Below are positions 21,700-33,966 of a DNA stretch of 64,000 nucleotides, in pieces. The notes under the pieces were generated by a model. That model was given only the letters and a program-made list of their open reading frames with translations. It had not been told where the DNA came from and ran no database searches. Source of the stretch: Strongyloides papillosus. Lineage: Eukaryota; Nematoda; Chromadorea; Rhabditida; Strongyloididae. The DNA lies in assembly GCA_005656395.1 (NCBI GenBank), contig SRSI01000027.1:124001-188000 (forward strand), read 5' to 3'. Every line of letters begins with the position of its first letter. The first letter of the stretch is position 1. Position numbers and translations under genes: made by a program.

Positions 21700-22618
21700 T
21701 GACAAAATTTTAATTTGTACTAAAAAATGATCTTCACTTTTTGGTTCATTATTTGGGCCATCTTTAATTAATCTTTTTAATATTAAGTTTACTCCCTATT
21801 CCATACTTATACATTTCAAATGAGTCATAAATCATAAAGTTTTATTAACTTTTAAAAAAGTTATTTTCAGAACAGACTATGCAGAAATGTGTCTAAAAAT
21901 GGCGTTTTTTAAACATAACATGGTCAATTGTAGACCAAAAGTTTTGAAATTATTTTCTCCCCTAAGTTGAAAAAAAAATACATCAAATAATTATTTGACC
22001 ATAAAAATTTATCAAGTTTGAAAAAAGTTTTGTCTGGGGAAAAGTTGATTTTCACAAAAGAAATAGAAATAAGCAAGAGAAATGACACTAAAATTGGCAT
22101 AAATCGTTTCGTAGATGAGCTATAAACTTCGCAATAGTTTTATTTTTTAAGTTAGACTTAAGTCTATATAAAAACATTATGTCTACCAAATATCATTGTT
22201 TTTATTAAGTAATAGCTATTTAACTTTTTAATTTTTATCAAACAGATAGTCATCACTTATCTACTCACAACTTGGCCAATTCTCTATCAATCTTAATGCT
22301 GTTGTGTTTCTCTTTATTCCTAACTTGTACCTTTTAAATGAGTTAAAAACCAAAAAAATTCATTTACTTTTATAAAAGTTATCTGAAAGACAAAACTATG
22401 CAAAAAAATTGTCCAAAAATATAGTATTTTATAAATATAACTTAGCCACTTATAGACCAAAAGTTTTAAGACCCAATTTCTGCACTTAGATAGAACAAAA
22501 CACATCAAATGACTATTTAACCACAAAAATTAGTTAAGTTTGAGAAAAGTTTTGCTGAAGACAAAATTGATTTTTACGAAAAAATAAAAAAAAAAAGCAA
22601 AAATGTTGACATTCAAGT
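21700..22618. repeat. Dispersed non-coding repeat (copy 1)
   Basis: Internally repetitive (phrases such as GACCAAAAGTTTT, ACATCAAATRATTATTTRACCA and AAGTTTGARAAAAGTTTTG each occur twice) and similar to the reverse complement of 46600-47740. It ends at the piggyBac insertion. Confidence 0.7.
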
Positions 22619-22881
22619 TTAACCCTTTTCCTGCCAGACTTTTTTCTCTCTGTATTACTCACTCCTCTGTGTGTAAAATAGAAAGAGTACTTTCACAAAA
22701 AATGAAAGGTTGACAAAAAATTGGTAATATCTTTCTTTAATAAAAATTAATATGTAACAATTAAAATAAGCTAAAAGTACAATTTTTTAATAAAAAATGA
22801 AAGTAATTTGATTTTTTATAATGGGAATTGATGGGAAATCTTGACGGGAATTGATAAAGCATAAAAAAATTCTTTTATTAC

Positions 22882-23720
22882 ATCACTCACAAATTATTGT
22901 ATCGAAATACATGGACCATTCTCTAGAATGAGACGATACAATAATTAATTATTTTTGCATATATTTTTACGTATATGCGTACATTAGCGTCATGAAATTA
23001 TTTTTTGCGATATATTAAATTTAAAACTTTTTGAATTGAACTATAATAAAATTTGATTTCTTATAATTTCATACTCATCTGGATTTTTTTTTTATTTTTG
23101 GAAGGAAAATGAAATAATTTAAAAAACATTCGCCAAATTTAAGTAAATGAAATTAACTAGAAAAATACATGAAAATAATTCATATTTATTGGTAAAATAT
23201 ATTATAAACACAAAAGCTACAATAAGTTACTAGATTTATGGAAATTAAAGGTATTTGAGATTGAATTTAATTTACGTAAAGAGAAAGAAATAAGAATTTA
23301 TACGTTTTATTGTGCTTAAAAACGATTCAAAAATATTTGCTATCTAATTTCTACAATGGCATTGTAATTGATATATTTTTTACTACTAAATTAAAAGTTT
23401 CGAGAAATTTTAATTGATTTTTAAAAGTAGCAAATTTTGTGTTCGAAAGGTGTTAGTAAATTTGTTATATTTATGATATATTAATTCAATATATTATCAA
23501 AAAATAAATTTATTTAACATACATTCAAAATCATCTTATAATTTTATCGCATGCATTATTTGTATATGCCGTGATTTGATGATATTATAACTCTAAGCGG
23601 TGAAATAAATTAAGAAAAAAATTGAATTTTAAAAATTGTATCGACCAAAATGTAAAATGAGTCAAAAAAGAGCAAAATGATCAAATGAGACGGAAAACGA
23701 TACAATAATTTGTGAGTGAT
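22882..23720. repeat. Nested 23-bp inverted repeats inside the piggyBac 5' region
   Basis: ATCACTCACAAATTATTGTATCG (split here: 22882-22904) recurs inverted at 23698-23720. The left end also pairs locally: AATTATTGTATCG at 22892-22904 with CGATACAATAATT at 22934-22946. The 839-bp span has no coding frame and may be a MITE nested in piggyBac, or the element's own long subterminal repeats. No clear target duplication. Confidence 0.6.
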
Positions 23721-23776
23721 AAATAATTTTTTAATTTAATAATATTATTGAAATATTTTAAATTGTCTACACTAAA

Positions 23777-25255
23777 ATGGAATTTTTAACAATTAATGAT
23801 GAAACAAACAATGAGCGGGTTTGGACTGATAAGGAGGACTTTCTGAAGCTAAGTTTTACTGGGGAACCAGGACTAAAAAATATGTTAAATAATAATAACA
23901 TGTCAATAAATTATTTTAACATGTTCTTAGATAATGATATTTTAAGAATAATTATTGATATGACTAATGCCACTGCTAATAAATTTAAAAATGATTTAGA
24001 TAAAAATTAAGAATGGAATAGCTTGACTATTTCTGAAATTAAAAAATTTTTGGGGCTGTTCTTGCATATGGGTAGTATTGTTCTTCCGTCAATCCAAGAT
24101 TATTGGAGGTCAGATGAACTATATGATTTCCCTATGTTTAGGAATACTATGTCTAGAAGTAGATTTCTATGCATATATTATATAGATTCCTAACATTTGG
24201 AGATAAGGGTTCATCTGATGATCGACTTGAAAAAGTTAGATTTTTATCTAACCATTTTAATAAGATCATGGAAAAACAATATTACCCCTCACGAGAGTTA
24301 TGCATTGACGAATCAATGATGGGTTTCAAAGGAAAATTATTATTTCGTCAATTCATAAAAAATAAAAAACATAAATTTGGGGTGAATTTTATATTTTGAC
24401 CGAACCAAACAGTTTAATTTTAAAACATCGTATTTACGATAGAACAAAAATTGAATTTGATGGTTCTTCAAGTGCTACCGAGTCAATAGTTCTCGATTTT
24501 GTGAAGAAATTTTTAAGTAAAGGCCATTCTTTATATATGGACAATTTCTATAATAGTATAAAATTATCAGAACGTCTATTAGAGTTTGCTACTTATTCTA
24601 CCGGTACCTTGAGGTCTAATAGAAAATTAAATTTTCGTGAGGTAGTAGATGCAAAGTTGAAAAAAGGGGAAATAATAAGTCGCTATTCTTTCAATGTTGG
24701 AATAACTAAGTGGCGTGATACTAAAGAAGTCACCGTTATTTCAGCAGAATTCAATGGTGACATTTTAAATTTGAAAAACAGGTGGGGTAAAAATATAAAA
24801 AAGCCTACATCAATTCATTCATATAATCGAAATATGGGTGGAATTGATCGTATGTATCAAACGATTTCGTATTATACGAATCTAAGAAAAAGTCCTAGGT
24901 GGCATATGAAAGTGAATTTTCGAATAATCGAAATGATTATTCATAATTCTCATATTTTATATGCTACTCTGGCATCAAAAAAATACTCCTAAGAGAATTT
25001 AGGGAAGAAATCATCAAAGATTTATTAAAAAAAGAAACTCCCCCACCCATAGAAATAAGGAAAAGATCCTTAGTTTATTGCCCCATAAAATTTGAAAAAG
25101 TAGGAGATAGTAACTATACCCAACGTAAAAGATGTATCTTATGTGCAAAATCAAATATTCGCAGGGATACATCTTATTACTGCGGAACTTGCTATAATGA
25201 TCCTCCATTGTGCAAAAATGATTGTTTTTCTAAATATCATTTAGAAAATCACTAA
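23777..25255 (+). pseudogene. piggyBac transposase, disrupted
   Basis: Read across frames this is a nearly full-length piggyBac (PGBD-like) transposase. The first segment (from ATG 23777) is cut by an in-frame TAA at 24008; the same frame then continues through EIKKFLGLFLHMG. Frame changes follow near 24170, 24385 and 24990. The catalytic Asp motifs are visible in order: CIDESMMGFKG (about 24304), LYMDNFYNS (about 24540) and NMGGIDRMYQ (about 24847). The end carries the family's C-terminal zinc-binding Cys-rich domain (RCILCAKS...YYCGTC...CKNDCFSKYH). At least one nonsense and three frameshift lesions make it inactive, but the TIRs could still be mobilised in trans. Confidence 0.92.
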
Positions 25256-25668
25256 ATTTTTAGGTTGTTTAAATAATAATGACTCTTTTATTTCCTTAAT
25301 TTTACCCGTAAAAGTGATATTATTTTTTGAACAATCTAATATTTTAAATTTTTAAATATCTAGTCCAAAAATTAATTTACGTGCATATTTTTTGCAATTT
25401 TACTACATTTTTTATTTTAGATTTTAATGATTACAGTCACAGGATAGGAGAGTTTTTTAAATTTAAAAAATTTTTATATTTTATTTTTTTATTAATTATT
25501 TTTAATTTCTTTTCTTTCTTTTCTTTTTTTTTAATATAAAAAATTTATATAATTTTTAATTGAAATGACTTTATTCCAACACTTTCCCTACATAGTACAA
25601 ATTACCTCTGCGCATTAACATTTTTGTTTATGACGCATATATGCGTCATACGGGCGTGAAAGGGTTAA

Positions 25669-28600
25669 TAGGCGTTGTATCAGATTAAATAAAATTTAAC
25701 TTTTTAAAGAAAATGTTTGAAAATTTCTGATATGGCGATGCACACACTTTTTTTTTTAAAAATTGTAGAAATATCTAAAAATTTTGCTATGCTTTGTAAA
25801 AATCACAAAAAAATTTACCTAAATTTCTAAGTTGAAATTGTTCACCAATACATTTTGGAAGTATATTTTACAATATTTTATTAAAAAAATGACCAATACT
25901 TTGATGTAAATATATTTTTTTAGCTTTTCAAAGTCTATATAAATTTATTCAATACGAAAAGTGTCTGAGTAATGGTTTTGATTTATTTTTAATCTTTTCA
26001 ACTTAGAAGAATTTTTTTTATCATTTTGAATACATTCAACATTTTAATTTTTACAATACATTTTAAAAAGTTTCTTTTTTAAAAAATATAAAACAAAAAT
26101 TATACATTAAATTTGTAAAAGTATTATTTATTATGTTACCAAAATGCGAAATGATAAAATAACAACTACAAAAATTGTATTATTTTAAGTTAAATAACTA
26201 TGAAATATTTATGATCAATCTCAAATATTACTAATACTTTAAAAAGTTATCCAAACTTTAAACTAATCTGTATTTTAAATTTCTATCAAATTTAATGACT
26301 TAAAACACGTATATTAATTAGAAATTTAATTTAAACATTTTTCTTAATTTTTTTTTATACTAAAAATTTGTAGAAAGGTTATTCAAACTTAGAATCTTAA
26401 ATGATTTTAAAATCATGAGAATATGTAATAAAACAATTTTGATAAAATATGTTTTGTAAATTTTTAACATTCAAAAACCTATAAGATTTTAATAATAATT
26501 ATTAATATTATAAAATACGAAAATATTACTTGGCATTTTGCAAGTATGCTATTATAAAGCAAAAGATTTTTAATTTTTTCTAGAATTCTAAATATTTTTA
26601 AAAAAATATAAGCCCTGCGGGTAAGTAGCGACGAGCAAAGCGAGTTGCTGCATGTTACTTTAATTTTACAAATATATAAATGAAAAAAAACAGTAATAAT
26701 ATTAGACATTTAAATTATAAAATCATATTCCCAAACAATCAAGATGTCAAAACAAAGAGACATTCCTTTAAAAATCTCATTAGATGTCATGGTACATATA
26801 ATTTTTTATACAATTAAGGATAATTTAAGTTGTAATGGGAATTGATTGAAATGAAAATAATAAATAAAAGAATATCAATAATCCAGACTGAAGACAAAAG
26901 AGTAACTAAATAATTTATACATTTCTTATCTATTCTTGAGTATTATAAAAGTAAAATAAAACATATGATAGCCGGGCATTCTCGGTTGTTAATAAACCAT
27001 ATATTTATATATGTGTGTATTATATTTATATTCCATAACAAAGTGATAATTAATTATTATATAATTCTAGGGTTAGATAAGGTTTAATATTTAATTGTAT
27101 GTGATTGTATGAGTTAAGAAAATCCCACTAAAGAGACTGTAAGTATAATTTAAATAATTCATAATCTATTGTTTAGGTGGGTGATTGAAGTTGATTGAAG
27201 TTAATTGAATTAAGTCAATTAGTTATATATTGTTGTGTTGTAATTGTGCTTGTAAGGGAATATTTTAATGAAGTGATAAACTATACTAGGAGTGTACGCA
27301 TAAAATTTAAAATAAATTAATATTGTATTCGGATTGATATTTAATTACTCATGTTACGTACTTAAGACTGATAGCCATTTCTTAGTAAAAATATTTTAAT
27401 AAAATGCGTTGGTAGATTAAACAGAAGTATTAAAAAAATGGCATTCGATTGTTCATTAATATTTAAAAAATATGAACTAAGGATCAAACATAACCTGTTA
27501 AAGATGGGTCTACATCTTGATTATTAAACATAAATAAAAATAAAGATAAAATTAAATTATTTAATACAATAATATATAAAACACGTGCAAAAAGTAATGG
27601 ATAATTTTTATCTTTTGATTCCTTGTGTAGTATTTCGATAATGTGATAACATGTCTGATACCGCCTTTGAGTTGACATAGTATTTTTTTTCTTTAAAAAT
27701 TATCCATATTTTATCATGTAAACTAAGTTTAATTTAATATGATGTTTGCATAAAATATTGCCGCAATAATAACTGATAAATATAAAAGAAAGAGTAATGA
27801 TTAAAAATAATTTAGGTAAATTATATTATTACTGTTATGAATGATCTTTAGATCCAAAATACTTTAAAGATTATGTCATTTATTAATTTTATGTTTATTT
27901 TTTTATAAATTTAACAAGATAATAAATGCAGCTTTGATAAACAACTATTCAAAGATTTCAATAAAAGTTTAAACTGGTTTGTGAGATATCACTATATTTA
28001 AAACTTAAAACAAATCAAATCATAGAAAAAATCAATGTATTTAAAAGATTTAATGTCATGACATTTAGGTGTTTCAAAAGATGCATAATTCAGTTAAATA
28101 CCAATAACTTTTTTTATCCTATTCTTTTAGAACTTATTATATTCAATTCATTTTGATAGTCTCGTTTGTTTTTTTCAATATATTTTAAGATCTTTTTGAA
28201 TCTTAAGTTTAAATGAAGTTAAAGAGATTTAGATGAGTATAATTTTTTCCCTAACTTTGCTTTTAAAAAAAATTTTTCTGCGCAAAAACTACCATAACTT
28301 TTTTATACTCTAATATTTTTTTTACAATTTTATAATTATTTGATATTCCAACTTCTTTTCTATAAAATATATAAATATTCATTGCTAGAAGTTAATGATA
28401 TGCAAAGTTAGAAAACATTAAACATTATGTGTTTTTGTTCATATTAAAAAATGTAATATAAATTTTTAGAATTTTTAAATATTTTCGAAAAAATGAAAAG
28501 CAAATAGTCAAATGATATTATTAATTGACATGATATGAGTTTAAATGTCTATTAGTTTATATTATCAAGGTTATATTAATATTTAAACTTTTAAATTTAT

Positions 28601-30162
28601 CATTGTTAATAAATTATAGAAAAATGCTTACTACAAAATATCTATAACTTATGATTATCCTTTAATATTACTTTTTTTTTACCTTATGGAAATTGGACTG
28701 TCAAATAGTTATAATATTATAAAAAATATAATTTACAAGAAAAGTTTTTTTTTATTCTTTTAACAAAAAAGTATAAGAAAAATAGCACTTACATATATGT
28801 TTATAACTTTCTTTATGCTTAAATTAAAAAACGATCTTGAAATATATCATATAAAACAATGAGGCTATCAAATGTATGTAATATCATAATATTTCAAGTA
28901 ACATAATAAAAGTTTTGATGCTCAATAATATCACGTCTCTTTCAAGACATCCCGTAGAATAAGATCATAAATTAAATTACCTACAGGGTATCAACGATAT
29001 CATAATATCCAATCTAAAGAGTGTAAACTTCTTCTAGACATGATATTTTTTAATAATATTAAGCTCATCTGATAACTCAAACTATTTTCTTTAATATATA
29101 TTTTAAGATTAGTTATTAAATATTAATTAAAAATAAAGTTATGAAACATTAAATGTCAATTTTTTTTGTAACAACTATAACTATTTTTAAGTAATTTTTT
29201 ACATAAAAATGAGAGCAAATTTACAACTACAATCTAAAATTAATAGTATTTTATATAATTAAATATTTGTTACTTTTCATTATCACAAATATGAATATTT
29301 TTAAATACTTAGATTTATTACCTCGGTAATTATTAATCATGTTAATTTTAAAGTATTCATAACTTTACTTACAATAAGCATCTAATAAAGAATATTGAAA
29401 TATGTGTAATGTGTTATTAACGCATTTATTACCAAACAACTTAATAAAAGGGTAAAAGTAAATGTTTTATATACTATTATTTCGTGGTCTTGGACACATA
29501 TTGATTCTTTATTCTTGCTCTTTAATATGCTATCATTTCTTGATAACATATGTTGTATAAAATAATTCCGACTACCAGAGTTAAATATAATATTTTAAAA
29601 AGTTGTTATGTTTAGAAAAAAATACATAATTTTAAAAGATTAACAAATATAAAAATTATCAGAAAAAAATAGAGTTTATATAAACTCTTTTAACTACATT
29701 ATAAATTAATTTTTTTCCACTTATCTTGTAATACTTTTTAATTGAGATCTTAAGCTTTCAGATAGATATAAGATCATTAAAAAACGTTGACATTGAAAAA
29801 AGTTACACTTCTTCAAATCATTATAATAGCTTCGTTGACTCCTATTGCATTTAAATTTTTTCTTTATTTTATAAATTGGCAGGATTTTTTGTTGAATGAT
29901 TTCTACATTCGCCACTCAAACCAAGAACACTGCAAATTTTACACCTAATTTTAAAAGTCTTTTGAACTTGTAATTGCATTGAAATTAAAAAGCTCTAAAT
30001 ACTTCAATAACATTCTTTATAAACAAATTTCAGATAATTTTGCCCCTTATCAATTTTTGAAATTTCTTTTTTTTTTTCATAAAGTTGAAATCATTATCTG
30101 ACATTATTTTACATTTCTTTTATCTTTATTAGAATTTGGAATAGAGATGTCTACTTTTCTTT
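25669..30162. other. AT-rich non-coding stretch
   Basis: No gene or bounded element was found. A small GC-rich patch lies near 26610-26655. A region with many TGATTGAAGTTGATTGAAG-type short repeats lies near 27180-27230, just downstream of CCGGGCATTCTCGGTTG (about 26972-26989); it could be a solo LTR, but I see no paired boundaries. Confidence 0.45.
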
Positions 30163-30503
30163 TAATGTACGGTTATGCCGATTGGAATAGCACGAAGTGC
30201 TATGTAATGAAGGCATAACTTCATTATACGAATTAGAAATGTATATATTACATTTACGACCTTGCTTTCAGATATGTACATCTTTCATGACTTTTCTCTT
30301 ACGACGAAAGTTTCCTTCGTCATTTTTGTGCTAATTTCGCGTAGATCATTACTTTTTGTCCCTATTGAAGATTTTTTACCGACCTCTGATGTTTCGGGAG
30401 GGTGGGAGGGAAATGTAATATATACATTTCTAATTCGTATAATGAAGTTATGCCTTCATTACATAGCACTTCGTGCTATTCCAATCGGCATAACCGTACA
30501 TTA
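30163..30503. repeat. Perfect 93-bp inverted repeat with 155-bp loop at the DIRS end
   Basis: Bases 30163-30255 and 30411-30503 are exact reverse complements (starting TAATGTACGGTTATGCCG). The loop 30256-30410 carries the DIRS terminal-repeat sequence and ends in a G-rich run near 30398-30409. Confidence 0.9.
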
Positions 30504-31639
30504 TACTTCATTACGAAATGTATATATTACATTTACGACCTTGCTAGTTTGTCCGTTGTGAAAAATCTTCGATAGCAGGTACGCGTGTGTATGTGTGTCA
30601 TTAAACAATTTCAGGAGAATTTATTGACGGTCAGAGTAAGGTACCATGGATCAGATATATTAGAAAAATTAATTTTAGAATTTACATATTAATATGAATA
30701 ACTTAAGTGACCAACCCCTAGTGTTCCTTGTGGTGATCTAAGATCGTCTTAGCTAGGGTAACTTGAGCAGGAGTTTTATTTGGTATTTGATAGAAAGCTA
30801 TTGCATCTTTTGAAGGCTCTCTTTCCCGTGGATATAGCTAGCAAGGTAGCTTACTTCATATTGATGTTTCCTACGGAGTGGTTCTTCTTCTCTCTAATAT
30901 TGTTTAAAGAGATGGAACTGTTCCATGCCCTCCACAGAGCTGGATTTTTTAATTGAGTTCTTGCAGCCCTGGATACATCTCTGTAATAAATTTTGATTGG
31001 AAATGTTGGAGTCTGCTAGTTGTAGAGTGGAGACTATAACTGATTGTTGCAGCCTGGATAGAGCTTGGATTTAAATTAACGTTATGGAGCTCTAAGTCAA
31101 GATCGCATACGAATTTCTCCGATGTATTTGTTGGAGAAGAATGATTTTCCTCACGAAAGAAGATTCATTTCTTCCTATGGGATGCGTAGGCTGCCTGAGT
31201 GGATTTATCTAGGCCATTAGCGACTAAATCAGCAGTCTCTTGAGAAACCTTCTCTTTAGTATGCTTTCTCTACAAAAATACAGTCCAGCTCTGGTCCCTA
31301 ACAGATCAGGGTAAAAGTCGGTGGAGGTGAGAAAGAGAAGATTGGTGGTTTAAAAACTTTTAGCGAGGAGAACCTTATCTGACTTGACCAACTGGGAATT
31401 ATTACCTAGACGCCCATTAATCTTGTAGGGGGAAAGCAGTAAGGCAATTGTTCTTCTTTTAGAACTAGTAACCCTTGACTAACGAAGTCTCTGCCCTTAT
31501 TATTAGCCTGATATTTGTAACTAATAAAATTTTTGATATTTTATTCTTGATAGAAGTTTAATAATCAAGAATGGGCAGTGTATTGTGATATTTCGACCCC
31601 TGATCTATAATTAATTGTCCTGCTTCTATGTTCCTCCTA

Positions 31640-31990
31640 AAATTGTTACTTCTCCCGGATGAAAGAGTGTTCTTGAGAGGTCGTCGGCAAGTACGTTTTC
31701 GTTTCCAGGCGGTTGCTCTAGATAAGCTGATAAATTTCTCTTATTTATACATTGCTGTATGTTTTTGCTATGTTTGTAAGTTTAGGGCATTTTCAAGGAC
31801 CACTCTTCCTTATGGAGATGAGAGCTGTCGCGTTATTTGCTCTTATCAGAATGGAGCAATTCGAGGCTTGGTGTATCAATCTGTAGAGACTTTGTTCAAT
31901 CGCAAGTAGCTCCTTTATGTTTAAATGCCGATCTACTCTATTTTTGGGAGGAGGAGCAGAGAATTTCTCCCATTTCATATTTTGACTGCA
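31640..31990 (-). pseudogene. DIRS-like RNase H remnant
   Basis: A minus-strand frame 31978-31793 reads HLNIKELLAIEQSLYRLI, then ILIRANNATALISI, matching the DIRS RNase H pattern in which an SDN/TA motif follows a strand. The expected catalytic Asp is Asn here. In a shifted frame near 31640-31730 the end of the domain reads PPGNENVLADDLSR, the usual P-G-x-N-x-x-A-D-x-L-S-R ending. The frameshift and the Asp-to-Asn change indicate an inactive copy. Confidence 0.75.
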
Positions 31991-32328
31991 CCAAGTGATC
32001 TTTCACTGGCGTCAAAATCTATAATACTTTACAGATGGTGGAAAGAGAGAGGTGGAATTGTAAACTTTTAGCCAGTTTATCCTGTTGTAAAATTGCTCTC
32101 TCGATTTATTGTTCATACACGTGAAGCAGTTATGATTAAAACTATTCTTTTCAAGCTCCTGTATAAAGGAGGTCTCTTAAGCCTCTGGAAAACGCCCTAA
32201 TAGCATAACCTGCCTGGTGAACACTCTCCCACATTCCTAAGAAGCTTGCCAAAGTCCGGAAAGTGCATTTGGTACTAGAAAATAATTTTGAAGCAAAGAA
32301 TTCTATCGCTTCTAGATTTTCCTCAGGA

Positions 32329-32712
32329 TTAGCTAAGAAGTTTTTCTTTGTGTTTACTATAGACCCTAGATGGGAAAGATTTTACTGAGGAGAGGGAACT
32401 TTTTCCCAAATTCACAGACCTACCCAGACTTTTGAAAGTTTCGAGTGCCACTGAATAATATGCATCACTCATGTCGATTGATATCATGTAAGATTGAGGA
32501 GAGATAGCTTCTCTCACCAAAGGGATGTGTTCCATCTTGAAATGAAGGTCCTGAACATAATAGTTCACCGATCTGAGATTCAAGATAAATCTGAAATCAT
32601 CACAATCCTTCTTTGGGATGCAAAAGATGTTAGTGAACTCTCTTGGGAATTCACAATGAGTGACTATGCCTTTCACTAAAAGTTTGTGGACTTTGGCTCT
32701 TAGGAACGTCAT
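32329..32712 (-). pseudogene. DIRS-like reverse transcriptase remnant
   Basis: 127 residues on the minus strand cover the N-terminal RT blocks: FTNIFCIPKKDCDDFRFILN, then LRSVNYYVQDLHFKMEHI and SYMISIDMSDAYYSV. The last contains the first catalytic Asp motif in the form typical of DIRS (D-x-x-D-A-Y). The frame then degenerates, and I do not find an intact YxDD block, so the copy is truncated or mutated. Confidence 0.8.
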
Positions 32713-33247
32713 CTCTTCTTGTAAATAAGGGGGGATTACCAGGAAGTTACTCTCAAGCGGTATGTATTTAAATTCTTGCTTTAGCGCCTTTATATATAGG
32801 ATCAGATTGTGGGATTAGAGCTTCTTTTTTAAAGCACTGCTATAATAGCCCACCTCATATAGAAATTAGATTTGGGTCATCGATAATTACCCGGTGTTAA
32901 AAGTTAAGGTCCAGCAGCATTCCATGCTGCAAAATCTGCTAGTGAGAGTAACTAACCTGTTATCTTGTTAGGATTCTTGCGGAGTAGGTACATTGGATTG
33001 CTGAAGGTTCTAGGATTCATATAGAGGCGAGATTGATCCTTGGATGTGGACTTTAATGGCTACCTAATTTCACGTTTCATTTCTCGATTGGGCTGCCAAT
33101 AGTTTAAACTAGTCTCCATCCAACATATAGTAAAATCTCTCGAGCCATCTGAGTGAACTATAGTGGCATGAAGTGAATGGTGGAGGAGCAGACCCTTCAA
33201 CTTAGGATTAATAACTCTAACCGCTAACAACATCCTGGCCTGAGAAA

Positions 33248-33463
33248 TTAAATTGGCAACCCTTTAGAGACTGAATACCATAAACAATGAAATGAAGGTC
33301 TCGGGGATGTTTCCATCATGTAGGAGAAGAGTGCGGTGAGTTGAAGCAGAAGGCCACTTGCTCTAAAGAGATAGCCGTCGGTGGAGGAGAAGTGGTCCTT
33401 GGATATGTAGCTGTAAACACCAGGTCGGAATACGGGAGCTAAGAAGTTGGGATCATTGATCAA
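33248..33463 (-). pseudogene. Possible DIRS gag remnant
   Basis: 71 residues (INDPNFLAP..., then a Leu-rich helix-like segment) lie upstream of the RT on the same strand, where DIRS ORF1 is expected. Similarity is weak; the call rests mainly on position. Confidence 0.35.
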
Positions 33464-33966
33464 CCAAACTTTGACTTTAATTTTTTAAATTGCTCAACCG
33501 TGATACATGGGCTCAGCAGGACTTCCTTTATCTCCAAAATAGCTTGTTGGTGGACATATCTATCGTTATCTACACCCAATGTGCTATCTAATGCTTGCAA
33601 TAGGCTACTCTTTTACGCGGCATCAGTACTATTAGAAATTGGCGCGCATAACTCCACTGTACCTTCGTTGGAAACAGATAAGACATTTTACATTGGAGAT
33701 AAAACAACATCTTCTATCCAACTCCATTGATATCTGAAGGTTGGATGTTTCCTTCTTCAAACGCAGAATCCTCCATAGTAGACATATAGTTAATAAATTC
33801 AATAACGACATATCGGTAGTCATGAAATTGTAAAAGTGATGATCTACGCGAAATTAGCACAAAAATGACGAAGGAAACTTTCGTCGTAAGAGAAAAGTCA
33901 TGAAAGATGTACATATCCGAAAGCAAGGTCGTAAATGTAATATATACATTTCGTAATGAAGTATAA

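Larger units (their letters stand above)
22619..25668 (+). mobile_element. piggyBac-family element, TTAA target duplication
   Basis: TTAA at 22619-22622 and at 25665-25668 flank ends CCCTTTTCCTGCC (left) and, inverted, CCCTTTCACGCCC (right). These are piggyBac-type CCC termini with the expected TTAA target. A perfect 20-bp palindrome (ATGACGCATATATGCGTCAT, 25630-25649) is subterminal on the right, and a similar GCGTCATG/GCATATA cluster lies near 22960-22995 on the left. The element is about 3.04 kb and contains a broken transposase at 23777-25255. Confidence 0.92.
30163..33966 (-). mobile_element. Decayed DIRS-like retrotransposon with inverted terminal repeats
   Basis: Terminal sequences are inverted rather than direct: 33838-33966 is the reverse complement of 30236-30348 (blocks ACGACCTTGCTTTC and AGTTTCCTTCGTCATTTTTG). 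A further partial copy lies at 30501-30546, as expected for the internal complementary region of DIRS elements. Between them, minus-strand remnants of a DIRS-type reverse transcriptase and RNase H are recognisable, and a possible gag piece is at 33248-33463. A tyrosine recombinase should lie toward the low-coordinate end, but I could not identify one. Base composition is noticeably less AT-rich than the flanks. Confidence 0.8.

Noticed and set aside
26610..26655. GC-richer patch suggestive of an RNA gene
   Set aside because: No cloverleaf or other conserved RNA fold could be drawn; no tRNA gene was identified anywhere in the window.
26830..27400. Possible solo LTR around CCGGGCATTCTCGGTTG
   Set aside because: No second copy, clear TG...CA boundaries or target duplication could be found.
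27484..27678. 64-codon open frame on the minus strand
   Set aside because: No motif or plausible domain, and no supporting splice or promoter signals.
30262..30561. 99-codon open frame at the DIRS terminus
   Set aside because: Lies in the terminal repeat and hairpin; the similar minus-strand frame at 33714-33998 is the inverted copy of the same repeat.
30600..31600. Tyrosine recombinase expected for the DIRS element
   Set aside because: I read the minus strand here and found no convincing R...HxxR...Y pattern, so it is not annotated.
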